This document shows positions 45,183-54,697 of a stretch of DNA of 64,000 bases, one piece after another (the first letter of the stretch is position 1; every line of letters begins with the position of its first letter). A program made the position numbers and the translations under genes. The notes beneath the pieces are model-generated. The model ran no database searches. It saw nothing but the letters and a program-made list of their open reading frames with translations, and was not told the origin of the DNA. Where the stretch lies: contig JABDKL010000115.1 in the NCBI GenBank assembly GCA_013002225.1, forward strand, positions 1-64,000, given 5' to 3'. This stretch comes from Winogradskyella sp. GTDB lineage: Bacteria > Bacteroidota > Bacteroidia > Flavobacteriales > Flavobacteriaceae.

Positions 45183-46422
45183 TCTCATTACAATTTTAGT
45201 AGCAGTATTGATAGGTTATCATTTTTTTAAAAAGGAAAAAATGATCTTTATCTGTTTTTTACCGTTTATGATTCAGTACTTATGGATGTTTGCATCAATA
45301 TTGGTTATTGAACAGGGCGCCTACATTAACGAACAGGAGCGCTACGGTAAATTTGTCTTTTCTAATTTTTATTTGTTAATATTCTTTATCACATCCGTCA
45401 TTTCATTTATACTTTTTTTTAAAATTTTTAAAAGTAGCTTAAGGTTAGACCTCCCAACTATTAAAATTTTTAAGAGTAAAGAAATTTCTATTACCTATGC
45501 AATTTCAATTACCGTAATTATTATAGCCTATATAAGTCTTTTCTCTTCGCCATCGGTGTATTGGTCTGATGAGGTGACGAAATTCAATTATTGGGATACT
45601 GCGGCCTATCCTGGTTTAAAGGCCCTGTTAGGAAGTACAATTGGCTATCTGCCATTTATTTTTGGTTTAATTTTTAAAAGATACAAGAAAACAACCATCA
45701 CACTAATACTTCTCTATTTGATATACCTTGTTGGGGTAGATCAAAAATTCACCGCCTTTTTGTATGGTTTTATAGGGTTTATAACCTCATATTCATTCAT
45801 TAATTTTAAAAGACAAAAGGAAAATAACATCTTAAATTTTAAGAAGCGATATTTAGCAGTTTTAGGGGCTTTAATATTTACATTAGTGCTTATAAGGTAT
45901 ACTAAAAAAAATCCATTCGAGTATCTTAATCTTACACCTGTAGAATCTGTGTTTTATAGAGCTTTTGGACTCCAGGCTCATGTGTTTTGGGGCGTAAATG
46001 AAAAATACAATTATAACGACCATCCTCATTCATGGGATATTTCGGAATTAAATTACGGAATGCATGTTATGATGAAAGATTTTACTCCAGAGTTTCATCA
46101 AAGATATTTAGAGAGATTATGGGCAAGTGGTGTAAGTTGGACCAATGCCTACCCTGCAGTCTTAATGCGTATATTTCCACTGCCGATTGCTTTAGCCTTT
46201 CACTTTATCATATTTGCTATTGTTCCGTTGGTCTACGTTCTAATGATTAAAACAATTCAAAGAGATAATTATATTATTGCAATCATTTTATTTCAATTGA
46301 CCTTATGGTTAACAAATATTTATTCAATGGCATACTTTTATAGACTTACAAAAGTTGTTATTATATTCTTGCTGCTAGCTTTTGTAGCCCATATTTACAA
46401 TAGAGCCAAAAAATTGACATGA
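45172..46422 (+). CDS. Wzy-like oligosaccharide repeat-unit polymerase
   Basis: A 416-residue membrane protein with about ten membrane segments and a large loop between roughly residues 255 and 325 that contains FGLQAHVFWGVNEKYN and HSWDISELNYG. The layout is that of Wzy polymerases and the O-antigen polysaccharide polymerase families, which are recognised more by topology than sequence. It overlaps both neighbours (11 and 4 bases). Polymerisation of lipid-linked repeat units in the periplasm is likely but not proven. Confidence 0.65.
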   Translation: MIFNLITILVAVLIGYHFFKKEKMIFICFLPFMIQYLWMFASILVIEQGAYINEQERYGKFVFSNFYLLIFFITSVISFILFFKIFKSSLRLDLPTIKIFKSKEISITYAISITVIIIAYISLFSSPSVYWSDEVTKFNYWDTAAYPGLKALLGSTIGYLPFIFGLIFKRYKKTTITLILLYLIYLVGVDQKFTAFLYGFIGFITSYSFINFKRQKENNILNFKKRYLAVLGALIFTLVLIRYTKKNPFEYLNLTPVESVFYRAFGLQAHVFWGVNEKYNYNDHPHSWDISELNYGMHVMMKDFTPEFHQRYLERLWASGVSWTNAYPAVLMRIFPLPIALAFHFIIFAIVPLVYVLMIKTIQRDNYIIAIILFQLTLWLTNIYSMAYFYRLTKVVIIFLLLAFVAHIYNRAKKLT

Positions 46423-47582
46423 AGCAACCCAACCTAAACACCATTTCAAAATATGCTTATTATGGCCTACTTTTCTTTTTGCCATTGTCTACATTTTTAA
46501 ATAATATAGCTCTAATAGTACTGTTTATAACAGTACTATTATCGAAAAAAGAACGTTTCAGTCTTAAAAAAATGCTATATACAACTTTGATACCTTTTTT
46601 GGCATATGTAGTTGTATTGAACTTAATAGACCTTAATTTTGAAACTAAAGTTTATATTAAACTATTACCTCTTTTAATAATTCCATTTGTTTTTTACAAT
46701 TTGAAACAAGACATAATTTTAAAAGGTTTAATATACCTGTTTATAGGAATTATTATCGCCCAGATTATAGCCATAGTTGGCATTGTGCAATATTTTTATT
46801 TTACAGAGGGAAAAACAGTGGCACTAAGAAGCTATGCCGGAATTAACGAAATTTTACATTCTGAAAGGCCTTATCTGGGTTATTTTTCTGCGCTTAATAT
46901 AATTGTAGCATACTATATTTTCAAAAGCAAAAAACTATGGGTTTTTGTTATTTCTGCATTGTTTTCAACGGCTATAATTTTATTAATATCGGCGCGTCTT
47001 GCATTATTAATATCGGTGATTTCAATAGTATTTATCTTGTTCGCTAGGATAAAAATTAATGTCAAATATTTGGTAGGGATCCTTGGCTTATTTGTGGTGG
47101 TGTTAACCATTTTTCTAAGTTTCAATAACCCGTTAAAAAATCGATTTCAACAAATTAAGTATGACACAAGACTGGTAATTTGGCAGGGAGCCTATAAAAT
47201 ACTTAAGGAAACCTCATCGCCGGTCTTGGGATTAAAAAACCAGACAAAAGTATCTAATCACCTCAATAATTATTACGAGAATGAGGCATTTTTTGACTAT
47301 CCACCAGATAGAGTTAGATTTGTTACCAAAAAATATAATACACATAATCAGTATTTAAACGAAATATTAAGAGGTGGTGTTATTGGTTTAGGTTTTCTTT
47401 TACTACCTTTTATTTATTCAATTTATTATAATTTAAAACAAGGTAAATTAGAAATTACCCTTTTCATTCTTTCGTTAATGTTTTTCCTTTTTGTAGAAAA
47501 CCTCTTAGCAAGACAGTTAGGGGTTTATATTATTGCAATTATTTTATCATTATCAAGTATACAATTACATGAGAAACATTAG
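46419..47582 (+). CDS. O-antigen ligase/polymerase (Wzy_C domain) membrane protein
   Basis: A 387-residue membrane protein with about ten membrane segments. The Wzy_C signature is seen in DTRLVIWQGAYKIL followed by THNQYLNEILRGGVIGLG, typical of the WaaL/Wzy_C family (PF04932). It could be the ligase that moves the finished chain to its acceptor, or a second polymerase. It is coupled to the preceding gene by a 4-base overlap and its end overlaps the next start by 14 bases. Confidence 0.78.
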   Translation: MKQPNLNTISKYAYYGLLFFLPLSTFLNNIALIVLFITVLLSKKERFSLKKMLYTTLIPFLAYVVVLNLIDLNFETKVYIKLLPLLIIPFVFYNLKQDIILKGLIYLFIGIIIAQIIAIVGIVQYFYFTEGKTVALRSYAGINEILHSERPYLGYFSALNIIVAYYIFKSKKLWVFVISALFSTAIILLISARLALLISVISIVFILFARIKINVKYLVGILGLFVVVLTIFLSFNNPLKNRFQQIKYDTRLVIWQGAYKILKETSSPVLGLKNQTKVSNHLNNYYENEAFFDYPPDRVRFVTKKYNTHNQYLNEILRGGVIGLGFLLLPFIYSIYYNLKQGKLEITLFILSLMFFLFVENLLARQLGVYIIAIILSLSSIQLHEKH

Positions 47583-48591
47583 TATTTTATTAATTATCGC
47601 ATTAACCTTTAGTTGCGGACAAAATAAAAAAAATGGCACTGAAGAATCGACAATAAATATGGAGTATATCGATTCAATGTATGCTATAAACACTGAGTTT
47701 AAAATTGGAGATGTAAGAAGATATGGTGTAGAACCAAGTAAAAGTATTGGTCAGCATCCTAAATTATTAAAAGATAAGCTGGAAGTACTTTTGGATATCT
47801 CAGAATTAGGAATAGAACTTTATTTTCCCAAAGGGGTCTATGACAGAACGTTTAACATTGACAATAGAAAAAATGTAAATTTGGTTGCTGATAGTGCTAT
47901 CTTCACTGGTGCAGTTAATATAAAAAATTCAATAGATATAAAGATTGAAGGTACTATTACCTCCTTATCTCGTTTTTATACGCAAAACTCAAGTGACATC
48001 GATATTAATACTATTGTAACAAAAACAGATACTTTAATTAAGGGGAATACGTTAAGAAGTACTGGGTGCTCTATTCATGGTGGATCTCATAATGTTAGCA
48101 TCAAAAAGGCACACATTTTTGACTCCGGTTCAGGATCTGAACTTTACAAATATATTAAGGGTGGCTTTTTAATACATGGACATAACAACGAGCCAACTAA
48201 TATTAAAGTAGATACTGTGATTGTTGAGTCTTCGGATAGGCATGGGGCTTACCTTTCGGGCGAAGACATTGATATAAAATTTTTACATATTAAACAATTT
48301 GGAATAGGTACAGCCGACAACATGGCTCCAATGGAAGGTGGTATAGAAGGCGAGCAAAAGAATTTCGCAGGAATTTGGATAAAAAACTGTCACAATTCTT
48401 TTATAGACTACGCAAGAGTAGATTTAAAAAACTCGGGTGGTACATACTCAGTGAATTTTGATATTGGTGAAGATTTTAGACCAACAGTTATTGAGGATTT
48501 ACTAATAAGTGGTGTAGAATTAAAGCCTGATTTAGATAAACGAATATTTTCCAGAACTGGTGTAAAGTACTATAACCTTACTGAAAATTAA
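47569..48591 (+). CDS. Lipoprotein with right-handed beta-helix
   Basis: A 340-residue protein. The ATG at 47569 gives a lipoprotein signal peptide ending in FSCGQ (Cys near residue 16); the frame opens further upstream at 47533 inside the previous gene without signal features. The mature part has repeated short strands such as GIELYFPKGVYDRTFNID, NVNLVADSAIFTG, SIDIKIEGTITSL and HNVSIKKAHIFDSGS, the look of a pectate-lyase-type parallel beta-helix. It may be a polysaccharide lyase, epimerase or binding protein. I cannot name a family. Confidence 0.7.
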   Translation: MRNISILLIIALTFSCGQNKKNGTEESTINMEYIDSMYAINTEFKIGDVRRYGVEPSKSIGQHPKLLKDKLEVLLDISELGIELYFPKGVYDRTFNIDNRKNVNLVADSAIFTGAVNIKNSIDIKIEGTITSLSRFYTQNSSDIDINTIVTKTDTLIKGNTLRSTGCSIHGGSHNVSIKKAHIFDSGSGSELYKYIKGGFLIHGHNNEPTNIKVDTVIVESSDRHGAYLSGEDIDIKFLHIKQFGIGTADNMAPMEGGIEGEQKNFAGIWIKNCHNSFIDYARVDLKNSGGTYSVNFDIGEDFRPTVIEDLLISGVELKPDLDKRIFSRTGVKYYNLTEN

Positions 48592-48629
48592 GCCTGAATT
48601 GAACGCATAATAAAAACGTTTTTTACCAA

Positions 48630-49739
48630 ATGAAAAAAGCATTAGTACATGATTGGTATTATATAAGCGGTGGAGCCGAGAAAGTAGTTCACTCTTTCAA
48701 TGCTATCTGGAGTGACTTTGATCATTATGCGTTGGTAGATTTTTTAAATGACAAGGACAGGAATTATATATTAAATGGCGCTAAGGTAAATACTAGTTTT
48801 ATACAAAATTTTCCGACTGCTAAATCTAATCATCGAAAATTTCTGCAATTTTTTCCTAGAGCCATTGAGGAATTTGATCTAAGTGACTACGAGTTAATAT
48901 TAAGTTCATCGGCTTCTGTTGCGAAAGGCGTTTTGACTCACCAAAATCAGCTTCATATTTGTTATTGTCACTCACCTATGAGATATGCATGGGATTTGTA
49001 TCATCAATATTTGGAAGAGTCTAATTTTGGTCTTTTAAAAGGTCTCTATGCAAAGCGCGTTTTGCATAAAATGAGAACTTGGGATATTATTAATACCAAT
49101 AGAGTAGATGTTTTTATAGCTAATTCTAACTATATTAAGGGGAGAATAAAGAAAATTTACAATAGAGAAGCTATAGTAATATACCCTCCAGTAGATGTTA
49201 ATGCTTTCGCTTTGGAAGAAAAGAAAGATAACTACTATTTCACAGCGTCTAGATTAGTGCCTTATAAAAAAATAAAACTTATTGTTAGTGCCTTCAATAA
49301 CATGCCGGACAAAAAACTAATAGTTGCAGGTGAGGGACCAGAGCTAAAAAATATAAAAGCAATTGCAAACAATAATATTGAAATTTTAGGCTTTTTAGAG
49401 AGCCAAGAACTAAATAAATATATGTCTAAGGCTAAGGCATTCGTATTCGCAGCAGAAGAAGATTTTGGCATTATCCCTGTAGAAGCTCAAGCCTGTGGCA
49501 CACCCGTTATTGCTTACAATAAAGGTGGCACAAAAGAAACCGTTGTAGATCAAGAGACAGGGTTACTTTTTAATCACCAAACTGAGGATGCCATAATGGA
49601 AGCCGTTCATAAATTTGAGAATCTCCAGTTTGACCCAAAAGTAGTAAGACAAAACGCATTAAGATTTTCTAAAGAGAGATTTGAAAAAGAAATAAAAGAT
49701 TTTGTTTTACAGCAATATGAAAACTTCAAGAACCGGTAA
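48630..49739 (+). CDS. Glycosyltransferase family 4
   Basis: A 369-residue GT-B enzyme. The N-terminal loop YYISGGAEKVV and the C-terminal donor site AEEDFGIIPVEAQACGTPVIAY (the E-x7-E motif) identify GT4. LHICYCHSPMRYAWDL is typical of the WbaZ/mannosyltransferase-like subgroup, which works with GDP-mannose or similar donors, but the donor here is not known. It is separated from the beta-helix gene by 38 bases. It acts at the cytoplasmic side of the membrane. Confidence 0.88.
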   Translation: MKKALVHDWYYISGGAEKVVHSFNAIWSDFDHYALVDFLNDKDRNYILNGAKVNTSFIQNFPTAKSNHRKFLQFFPRAIEEFDLSDYELILSSSASVAKGVLTHQNQLHICYCHSPMRYAWDLYHQYLEESNFGLLKGLYAKRVLHKMRTWDIINTNRVDVFIANSNYIKGRIKKIYNREAIVIYPPVDVNAFALEEKKDNYYFTASRLVPYKKIKLIVSAFNNMPDKKLIVAGEGPELKNIKAIANNNIEILGFLESQELNKYMSKAKAFVFAAEEDFGIIPVEAQACGTPVIAYNKGGTKETVVDQETGLLFNHQTEDAIMEAVHKFENLQFDPKVVRQNALRFSKERFEKEIKDFVLQQYENFKNR

Positions 49740-49877
49740 ACTCATTTAATTTTTGTATTCGGTACTATCAATTTCTTTCATTTAGCAAATAATCATTATG
49801 TAATTCCACATTTATTCTTAACTTAGGATATTCACAGAAATCTAATTCATATAAATAGCAGGAAATAGGAAAATTAT

Positions 49878-49885
49878 TACTTTTG
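49878..49885 (+). promoter_or_regulatory. -7 box before the WbaP-type gene
   Basis: TACTTTTG matches TAnnTTTG, 22 bases before the TTG start at 49908. The 168-base spacer before this gene has no other feature that I can see. Confidence 0.45.
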
Positions 49886-49907
49886 ACGTCAATTTTATTT
49901 CAAGAAT

Positions 49908-51263
49908 TTGAGTTTATTCAAACACGGAAGATATTCAGGGTATTTAAGACCTATTTCATATTTAATTGATCTAAGTATTATTAATAGCGTTGCTATTTTT
50001 TATCTTATTAAGCCTGAAGATGTTTTTATTTTTATAGCCTATATATCAGTAGGTTGGGTTTTACTTGCCATTTATTCTAAATTTTATGAGGTTTATAGGT
50101 ATACGCGACCTGTTAACATCCTTACATTAATATTTAGACAATTGGGTTTATTTACCCTGTTCGTTTTTGCGTTTTCTGGTTTATACCATGAACTAAATAT
50201 TTATCCCAGGCCAATAGTAAAATATACCTTTTTCTGTTTTTTATTAATTACAATTATAAAATTTGCAATCTATTATTTACTTCAAAAGTACCGTGTATCA
50301 TTTGGCGGTAATTATAGATCAACAGTTATTCTGGGCTTAAATAAAAAAACAATTGCTTTAGAAAAGTTTTTTAAACATAACCCGGAATATGGTTATTCTC
50401 ATAAAAGGACATTCAATCCTAAAATAGATAATTTTAATCTGGAAGAAGTATATCAATACATTTTAAACGAGCCTATAGATGAAATTTACTGTTCTATTAC
50501 AGAGCATTCTAATAGCCAAATTGCAGATATTGTAGACTTTGCTGATAACAACCTTAAAATCTTAAAATTTATACCAGATAGTAAAGAAATCTATTCAAAA
50601 AAACTGCGCTACGAGTATTACGATTATATACCTGTCTTAACCTTAAGAAATATACCCTTAGAGGACTCGGTTAACACATTTATCAAAAGAGGATTTGATA
50701 TTGTTTTTTCGAGTATAGTTATAATTTTCATCTTGTCTTGGCTCACACCAATTATCGCATTATTCATAAAATTAGAATCCAAAGGCCCTGTATTTTTTAA
50801 ACAGTCACGTAATGGTTTTAATTTCAAGGAATTTGATTGTTATAAATTTCGATCGATGACTCCAAATAAGGATGCTCACCTCTATCAGGCAACTAGAGGC
50901 GATCAGCGTGTTACAAAGATTGGTAAGATTATAAGAAAAACTAGTATTGACGAATTGCCACAATTTTTTAATGTGCTCTTTGGAGATATGTCTGTTGTAG
51001 GTCCGCGACCACATATGGTGAGTCATACAAACATGTACGCTAAAAAAATCGATAAATTTATGGTACGACATTTTGTAAAGCCTGGTATAACGGGTTTAGC
51101 ACAAACGAGTGGTTATAGAGGTGAGGTAGAAACAGATAAGGATATTATAGGGCGTGTTAGATACGATATATTTTATATTGAGAATTGGTCATTATTATTA
51201 GATTTGAAGATAATATTTCAAACCTTTATGAATGCCGTTAAAGGTGATGAAAAGGCCTATTAA
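49908..51263 (+). CDS. Undecaprenyl-phosphate sugar-1-phosphate transferase (WbaP/WcaJ type)
   Basis: A 451-residue polyprenyl glycosylphosphotransferase that starts repeat-unit synthesis on undecaprenyl phosphate. Four N-terminal membrane segments (about 12-125) are followed by a CoA-binding-like Rossmann region, a hydrophobic hairpin at about 265-290, and the catalytic bacterial sugar transferase domain: KRGFDIVFS, GPVFFKQSRNG, FDCYKFRSM and GDMSVVGPRPHM. A TTG start is used because no ATG occurs before HGRYSGYLRPISY, which is normally near the N-terminus. The sugar (Glc, Gal or other) is not determined. Confidence 0.9.
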   Translation: MSLFKHGRYSGYLRPISYLIDLSIINSVAIFYLIKPEDVFIFIAYISVGWVLLAIYSKFYEVYRYTRPVNILTLIFRQLGLFTLFVFAFSGLYHELNIYPRPIVKYTFFCFLLITIIKFAIYYLLQKYRVSFGGNYRSTVILGLNKKTIALEKFFKHNPEYGYSHKRTFNPKIDNFNLEEVYQYILNEPIDEIYCSITEHSNSQIADIVDFADNNLKILKFIPDSKEIYSKKLRYEYYDYIPVLTLRNIPLEDSVNTFIKRGFDIVFSSIVIIFILSWLTPIIALFIKLESKGPVFFKQSRNGFNFKEFDCYKFRSMTPNKDAHLYQATRGDQRVTKIGKIIRKTSIDELPQFFNVLFGDMSVVGPRPHMVSHTNMYAKKIDKFMVRHFVKPGITGLAQTSGYRGEVETDKDIIGRVRYDIFYIENWSLLLDLKIIFQTFMNAVKGDEKAY

Positions 51264-51271
51264 TTTTTAGC

Positions 51272-52045
51272 ATGAACCCATTAGTATCAATCATAACGCC
51301 AATGTTTAATAATGACAAGGTTATTGAGGAGACTATTGCAAGTGTTATTAATCAAACGTACAGTAATTACGAACTTCTACTAATTGACGATTCGTCGTCA
51401 GACTTAACCCTACAAAAAGTGTTGCCATTTGTAAGGTCTAATGATAGAATTCAGGTATTTCAACACACTGATAATAAAGGGGCAGCAGAAGCACGGAATT
51501 TAGGAACAAAAATGGCAAAAGGAAAGTACATTGCTTTTTTAGATGCCGATGATTTGTGGGTAGAAAATAAATTAGAGCTTCAGGTCAATATATTAGAAGC
51601 TGGTGTATGTGATGTTTGTTTCGGAAGCTATGGTTTGATAGATGGTAATAGCCAGCCATTAAATAAAGAAGTTGTAGCGCTAGATTCCCTCTCATATGAT
51701 AAATTAATTAAAGCCAACTATATTGGTAATTTAACCGGGATTTATAATTGTGAAACTTTGGGTAAGATATACACTAAAGATTTGAAAAAACGCCAAGACT
51801 GGTTATTGTGGATTACTGCTCTTAAAAGAAGTAAAACGTCTGCAATTGGGATTAAAAAGATAATAGCTTTTTATCGGATTTCAGACGGATCATTATCGTC
51901 AAACAAATTCAATTTAATAATGCATAATTATAATTTGTACAGAGTAGGATTAGGATTTACATTTTTTAAATCGATATACCACTTAATTGTTTTTTTCTTT
52001 GAGCATCTTATTGTTAAACGAAGTTTAGTAAAAACTACAAACTAG
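51272..52045 (+). CDS. Glycosyltransferase family 2
   Basis: A 257-residue GT-A enzyme. The nucleotide-sugar part has VSIITPMFNNDKVIEETI at the N-terminus, LIDDSSSD and the DxD-type motif FLDADDLW. A charged residue set KKRQDWLLWITAL follows, as in many EpsE/WcaA-like transferases. It adds a sugar to the growing repeat unit on the cytoplasmic face. Only 8 bases separate it from the WbaP-type gene. Its 3' end overlaps the convergent CapK-like gene by 11 bases. Confidence 0.88.
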   Translation: MNPLVSIITPMFNNDKVIEETIASVINQTYSNYELLLIDDSSSDLTLQKVLPFVRSNDRIQVFQHTDNKGAAEARNLGTKMAKGKYIAFLDADDLWVENKLELQVNILEAGVCDVCFGSYGLIDGNSQPLNKEVVALDSLSYDKLIKANYIGNLTGIYNCETLGKIYTKDLKKRQDWLLWITALKRSKTSAIGIKKIIAFYRISDGSLSSNKFNLIMHNYNLYRVGLGFTFFKSIYHLIVFFFEHLIVKRSLVKTTN

Positions 52046-53342
52046 ATATAAATTGTTTTAATTTCCCTGCTTTTGTTCGATGTAATCTATCTACCCTTTT
52101 AAAATGTACGTGTATACCTGGTTCTAAATAATTTTCCATTTCTTTAGTAATTAGATTCATTTTTGTTAATGATAATACTTCTCGACTTAAATAACGGATT
52201 TCAAATTGATCTAAAGTTAATTGTTCAATTATAAACTCAGAAACATTGCCATCATTTTCAATCACACTTTTAGTAATATAATAAAAAGTGAGGCCAGCAG
52301 CTTTTTTACCACTCGGTAAAACTGCAATATCATTAGTTCTGCCAGTAAGTGTTTTTAAAATGGGTTTTTTTATACTACTTGTTTCTGCTAATGTGCCTAT
52401 ATCTCCTATTTCATACCTTATAAAAGGATGGGCTTTATTAAATAATGAGGTAATCACAATTCGTCCTTCATGTCCATAGGGCAATACCTTATCATTTTTG
52501 TCTAATATTTCAACATATAAGGTTTCACTATTCACTTGCCATTGATTAGCTGTGTTTTCAAAGGCAATTAAATCTAATTCTGACGCACCATATTCATTAA
52601 TAACAGTGACTCCAAATTGAGTTTCCATTAACTTCTTATCTTCTTTAAAGAGCATTTCCGAAGTAACAATACATACCTTGAGTGATGGACAAATTGTTGT
52701 TAATTTAATATCTTTTTCTCTCAGGTATTTTGCGAATTGTACGATAGGACTTGTATAGCCATTTATAAACTCAAATGGTGTAGTTTTAAATTTCGATAAT
52801 GTTTTATCAAAAGCAGTTTCACTTAGGTCAAAAACAGAAAATCTATATCGCCTGCTAAACCAATCTTTTAAACGTTCTTTGTAATAACCTTTTTTATCTA
52901 ATGGAATCCCATAAAAACGGGCCTGAAGTGAAGTGTTAAAATCTACATTATACCAGGAAAAGCGATTCATAATTTCTGCCCACGTCATTGCATGGCACCA
53001 TTTGTCTTTTGCAAAAATAAATGGATGCCCAGAGCTACCTGACGTTTTATTGATATAACTATTCTTTACTGTAAACCCCTTCGAAAGTCTATTTTCTATA
53101 GGTTGTTGCAAATCCAATTTTGTCATTACAGGAACGGAATTCCAATCATCTACAGAAACCGTCTTAGCAAAAGATTTATAAAAGGGGTTCTGATTTAAAT
53201 GGAACGATAAAATACCCCTTTTTTGATTTTCAACATAACCTGTGAAATCCTCATTGTATTTATTCTGAATTTTGGCCAACTCGCGCTTCGCTTCATCTAT
53301 TTTAAAGCCATTTATTTTCAGAGAAAAATCAAATACCCGCAA
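52035..53342 (-). CDS. CapK/PaaK-like adenylate-forming enzyme
   Basis: A 435-residue member of the phenylacetate-CoA ligase-like family (CapK group). The phosphate-binding loop is KTSGSSGHPFIFA (about 103-115), the acyl-adenylate motif is NEYGASELD, and RYEIGDIG lies in the C-terminal third, followed by LTGRTNDI. CapK-like genes are common in capsule and polysaccharide loci, where the substrate is generally unknown. It sits at the end of the locus on the opposite strand, tail to tail with the GT2 gene. Confidence 0.85.
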   Translation of the reverse strand: MRVFDFSLKINGFKIDEAKRELAKIQNKYNEDFTGYVENQKRGILSFHLNQNPFYKSFAKTVSVDDWNSVPVMTKLDLQQPIENRLSKGFTVKNSYINKTSGSSGHPFIFAKDKWCHAMTWAEIMNRFSWYNVDFNTSLQARFYGIPLDKKGYYKERLKDWFSRRYRFSVFDLSETAFDKTLSKFKTTPFEFINGYTSPIVQFAKYLREKDIKLTTICPSLKVCIVTSEMLFKEDKKLMETQFGVTVINEYGASELDLIAFENTANQWQVNSETLYVEILDKNDKVLPYGHEGRIVITSLFNKAHPFIRYEIGDIGTLAETSSIKKPILKTLTGRTNDIAVLPSGKKAAGLTFYYITKSVIENDGNVSEFIIEQLTLDQFEIRYLSREVLSLTKMNLITKEMENYLEPGIHVHFKRVDRLHRTKAGKLKQFISSL

Positions 53343-53376
53343 GTTAAATTATGTGTTTAAGGTTTCTGTAAAATAA

Positions 53377-53408
53377 TTGTTTTTTATTCTCAAAACCAAT
53401 TATTTTTG
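53377..53408 (+). promoter_or_regulatory. Promoter of purD
   Basis: TTG at 53377-53379 and TATTTTTG at 53401-53408 are 21 bases apart, consistent with the Bacteroidota -33/-7 promoter. The ATG of purD is 17 bases downstream. Confidence 0.62.
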
Positions 53409-53425
53409 AGCAAACAAAATTTAAT

Positions 53426-54697
53426 ATGAATATTTTAGTACTTGGGTCTGGAGGTAGAGAGCATACATTTGCATGGAAAATAGCTCAGAGTCCTTCTTGC
53501 AAAAACCTTTATGTTGCACCTGGTAACTCAGGTACTGACGACGTTGCCACTAATATAAATATTAGTGTTACAGACTTCGAAGCCATTAAGGATGTGGTGC
53601 TTAAAAACGCTATTGATTTAGTCGTAGTGGGTCCTGAAGATCCATTGGTTCAGGGTATTCATGATTTCTTCTTGGAGGATATGCTCCTTAAAGATGTTGC
53701 TGTTATTGGCCCACAAAAAGCGGCAGCTCAGTTAGAAGGCAGTAAAGAATTTGCAAAAGAATTTATGACACGTCATAATATCCCAACAGCGGGATATAAA
53801 AGTTTTACCAAAGATAATGTTGATGAGGGTTATGATTTTTTAGATTCATTAAATGCACCTTATGTATTAAAAGCTGATGGTCTCGCGGCAGGCAAAGGGG
53901 TCCTGATACTAAACGATTTAGAGGAAGCCAAGACCGAACTTAAGAATATGCTGGTGAACGAAAAATTTGGTGCTGCAAGTACGAGAGTAGTAATTGAAGA
54001 ATTTTTAGATGGCATAGAATTAAGCTGTTTTGTTGTAACTGATGGTAAGGACTACAAAATTTTACCAACTGCAAAAGACTATAAACGTATTGGAGAAGGA
54101 GATACCGGATTAAATACAGGAGGCATGGGTGCGGTATCACCAGTTCCATTTGCAAGTGAAAGATTTTTAGACAGAATTGAAAATGAAATTGTAAAACCTA
54201 CGGTAGAAGGTCTAAAAAAAGATAACCTACCTTATATTGGTTTTATATTTATCGGTTTAATTAAAGTTGGTGATGACCCTAAAGTAATTGAGTATAATGT
54301 AAGAATGGGTGATCCAGAAACGGAGGTTGTATTACCAAGATTGAAAACTGACCTGGTTACAATTTTCAAAGCAATGGCCAACCAAACATTAAATAACGTA
54401 ATAATAAATGTAGACGAACGTGCAGCGACAACAATTATGTTGGTGTCTGGCGGTTATCCGGAAGCCTATGCCAAAGGTAAAGAGATAAGTGGGTTGAGTC
54501 ATGTAAAAGACTCCATAGTATTTCATGCAGGTGCACAAAATAATGAAGGAAGAACAGTGACCTCTGGAGGTAGAGTACTCGCAATTACATCTTTTGGAGA
54601 AACGTACCAAGAAGCCATAAAAAAATCTTATCAAAGTATAGAAAAACTATCTTTTGATAAGATGTATTATCGCAGGGATATTGGTTTCGACCTATAA
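53426..54697 (+). CDS. purD: Phosphoribosylamine-glycine ligase
   Basis: A 423-residue ATP-grasp enzyme of purine synthesis, which joins glycine to 5-phosphoribosylamine. N-terminal NILVLGSGGREH is diagnostic, LKADGLAAGKGV is the ATP-grasp lid and NVRMGDPETEVVLPRL the metal and substrate region. It is complete and normal in length. A promoter candidate is seen directly upstream. Its stop overlaps the convergent small membrane protein gene by 6 bases. Confidence 0.97.
   Translation: MNILVLGSGGREHTFAWKIAQSPSCKNLYVAPGNSGTDDVATNINISVTDFEAIKDVVLKNAIDLVVVGPEDPLVQGIHDFFLEDMLLKDVAVIGPQKAAAQLEGSKEFAKEFMTRHNIPTAGYKSFTKDNVDEGYDFLDSLNAPYVLKADGLAAGKGVLILNDLEEAKTELKNMLVNEKFGAASTRVVIEEFLDGIELSCFVVTDGKDYKILPTAKDYKRIGEGDTGLNTGGMGAVSPVPFASERFLDRIENEIVKPTVEGLKKDNLPYIGFIFIGLIKVGDDPKVIEYNVRMGDPETEVVLPRLKTDLVTIFKAMANQTLNNVIINVDERAATTIMLVSGGYPEAYAKGKEISGLSHVKDSIVFHAGAQNNEGRTVTSGGRVLAITSFGETYQEAIKKSYQSIEKLSFDKMYYRRDIGFDL

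Noticed and set aside
48592..48630. AACG and CGTT with a T run, a possible terminator before the GT4 gene
   Set aside because: The stem is only four base pairs with a long loop; too weak to call.
29234..53342. The polysaccharide locus as a recently transferred island
   Set aside because: The locus looks somewhat richer in A/T than its neighbours, but no integrase, IS element, attachment repeat or tRNA boundary was seen.
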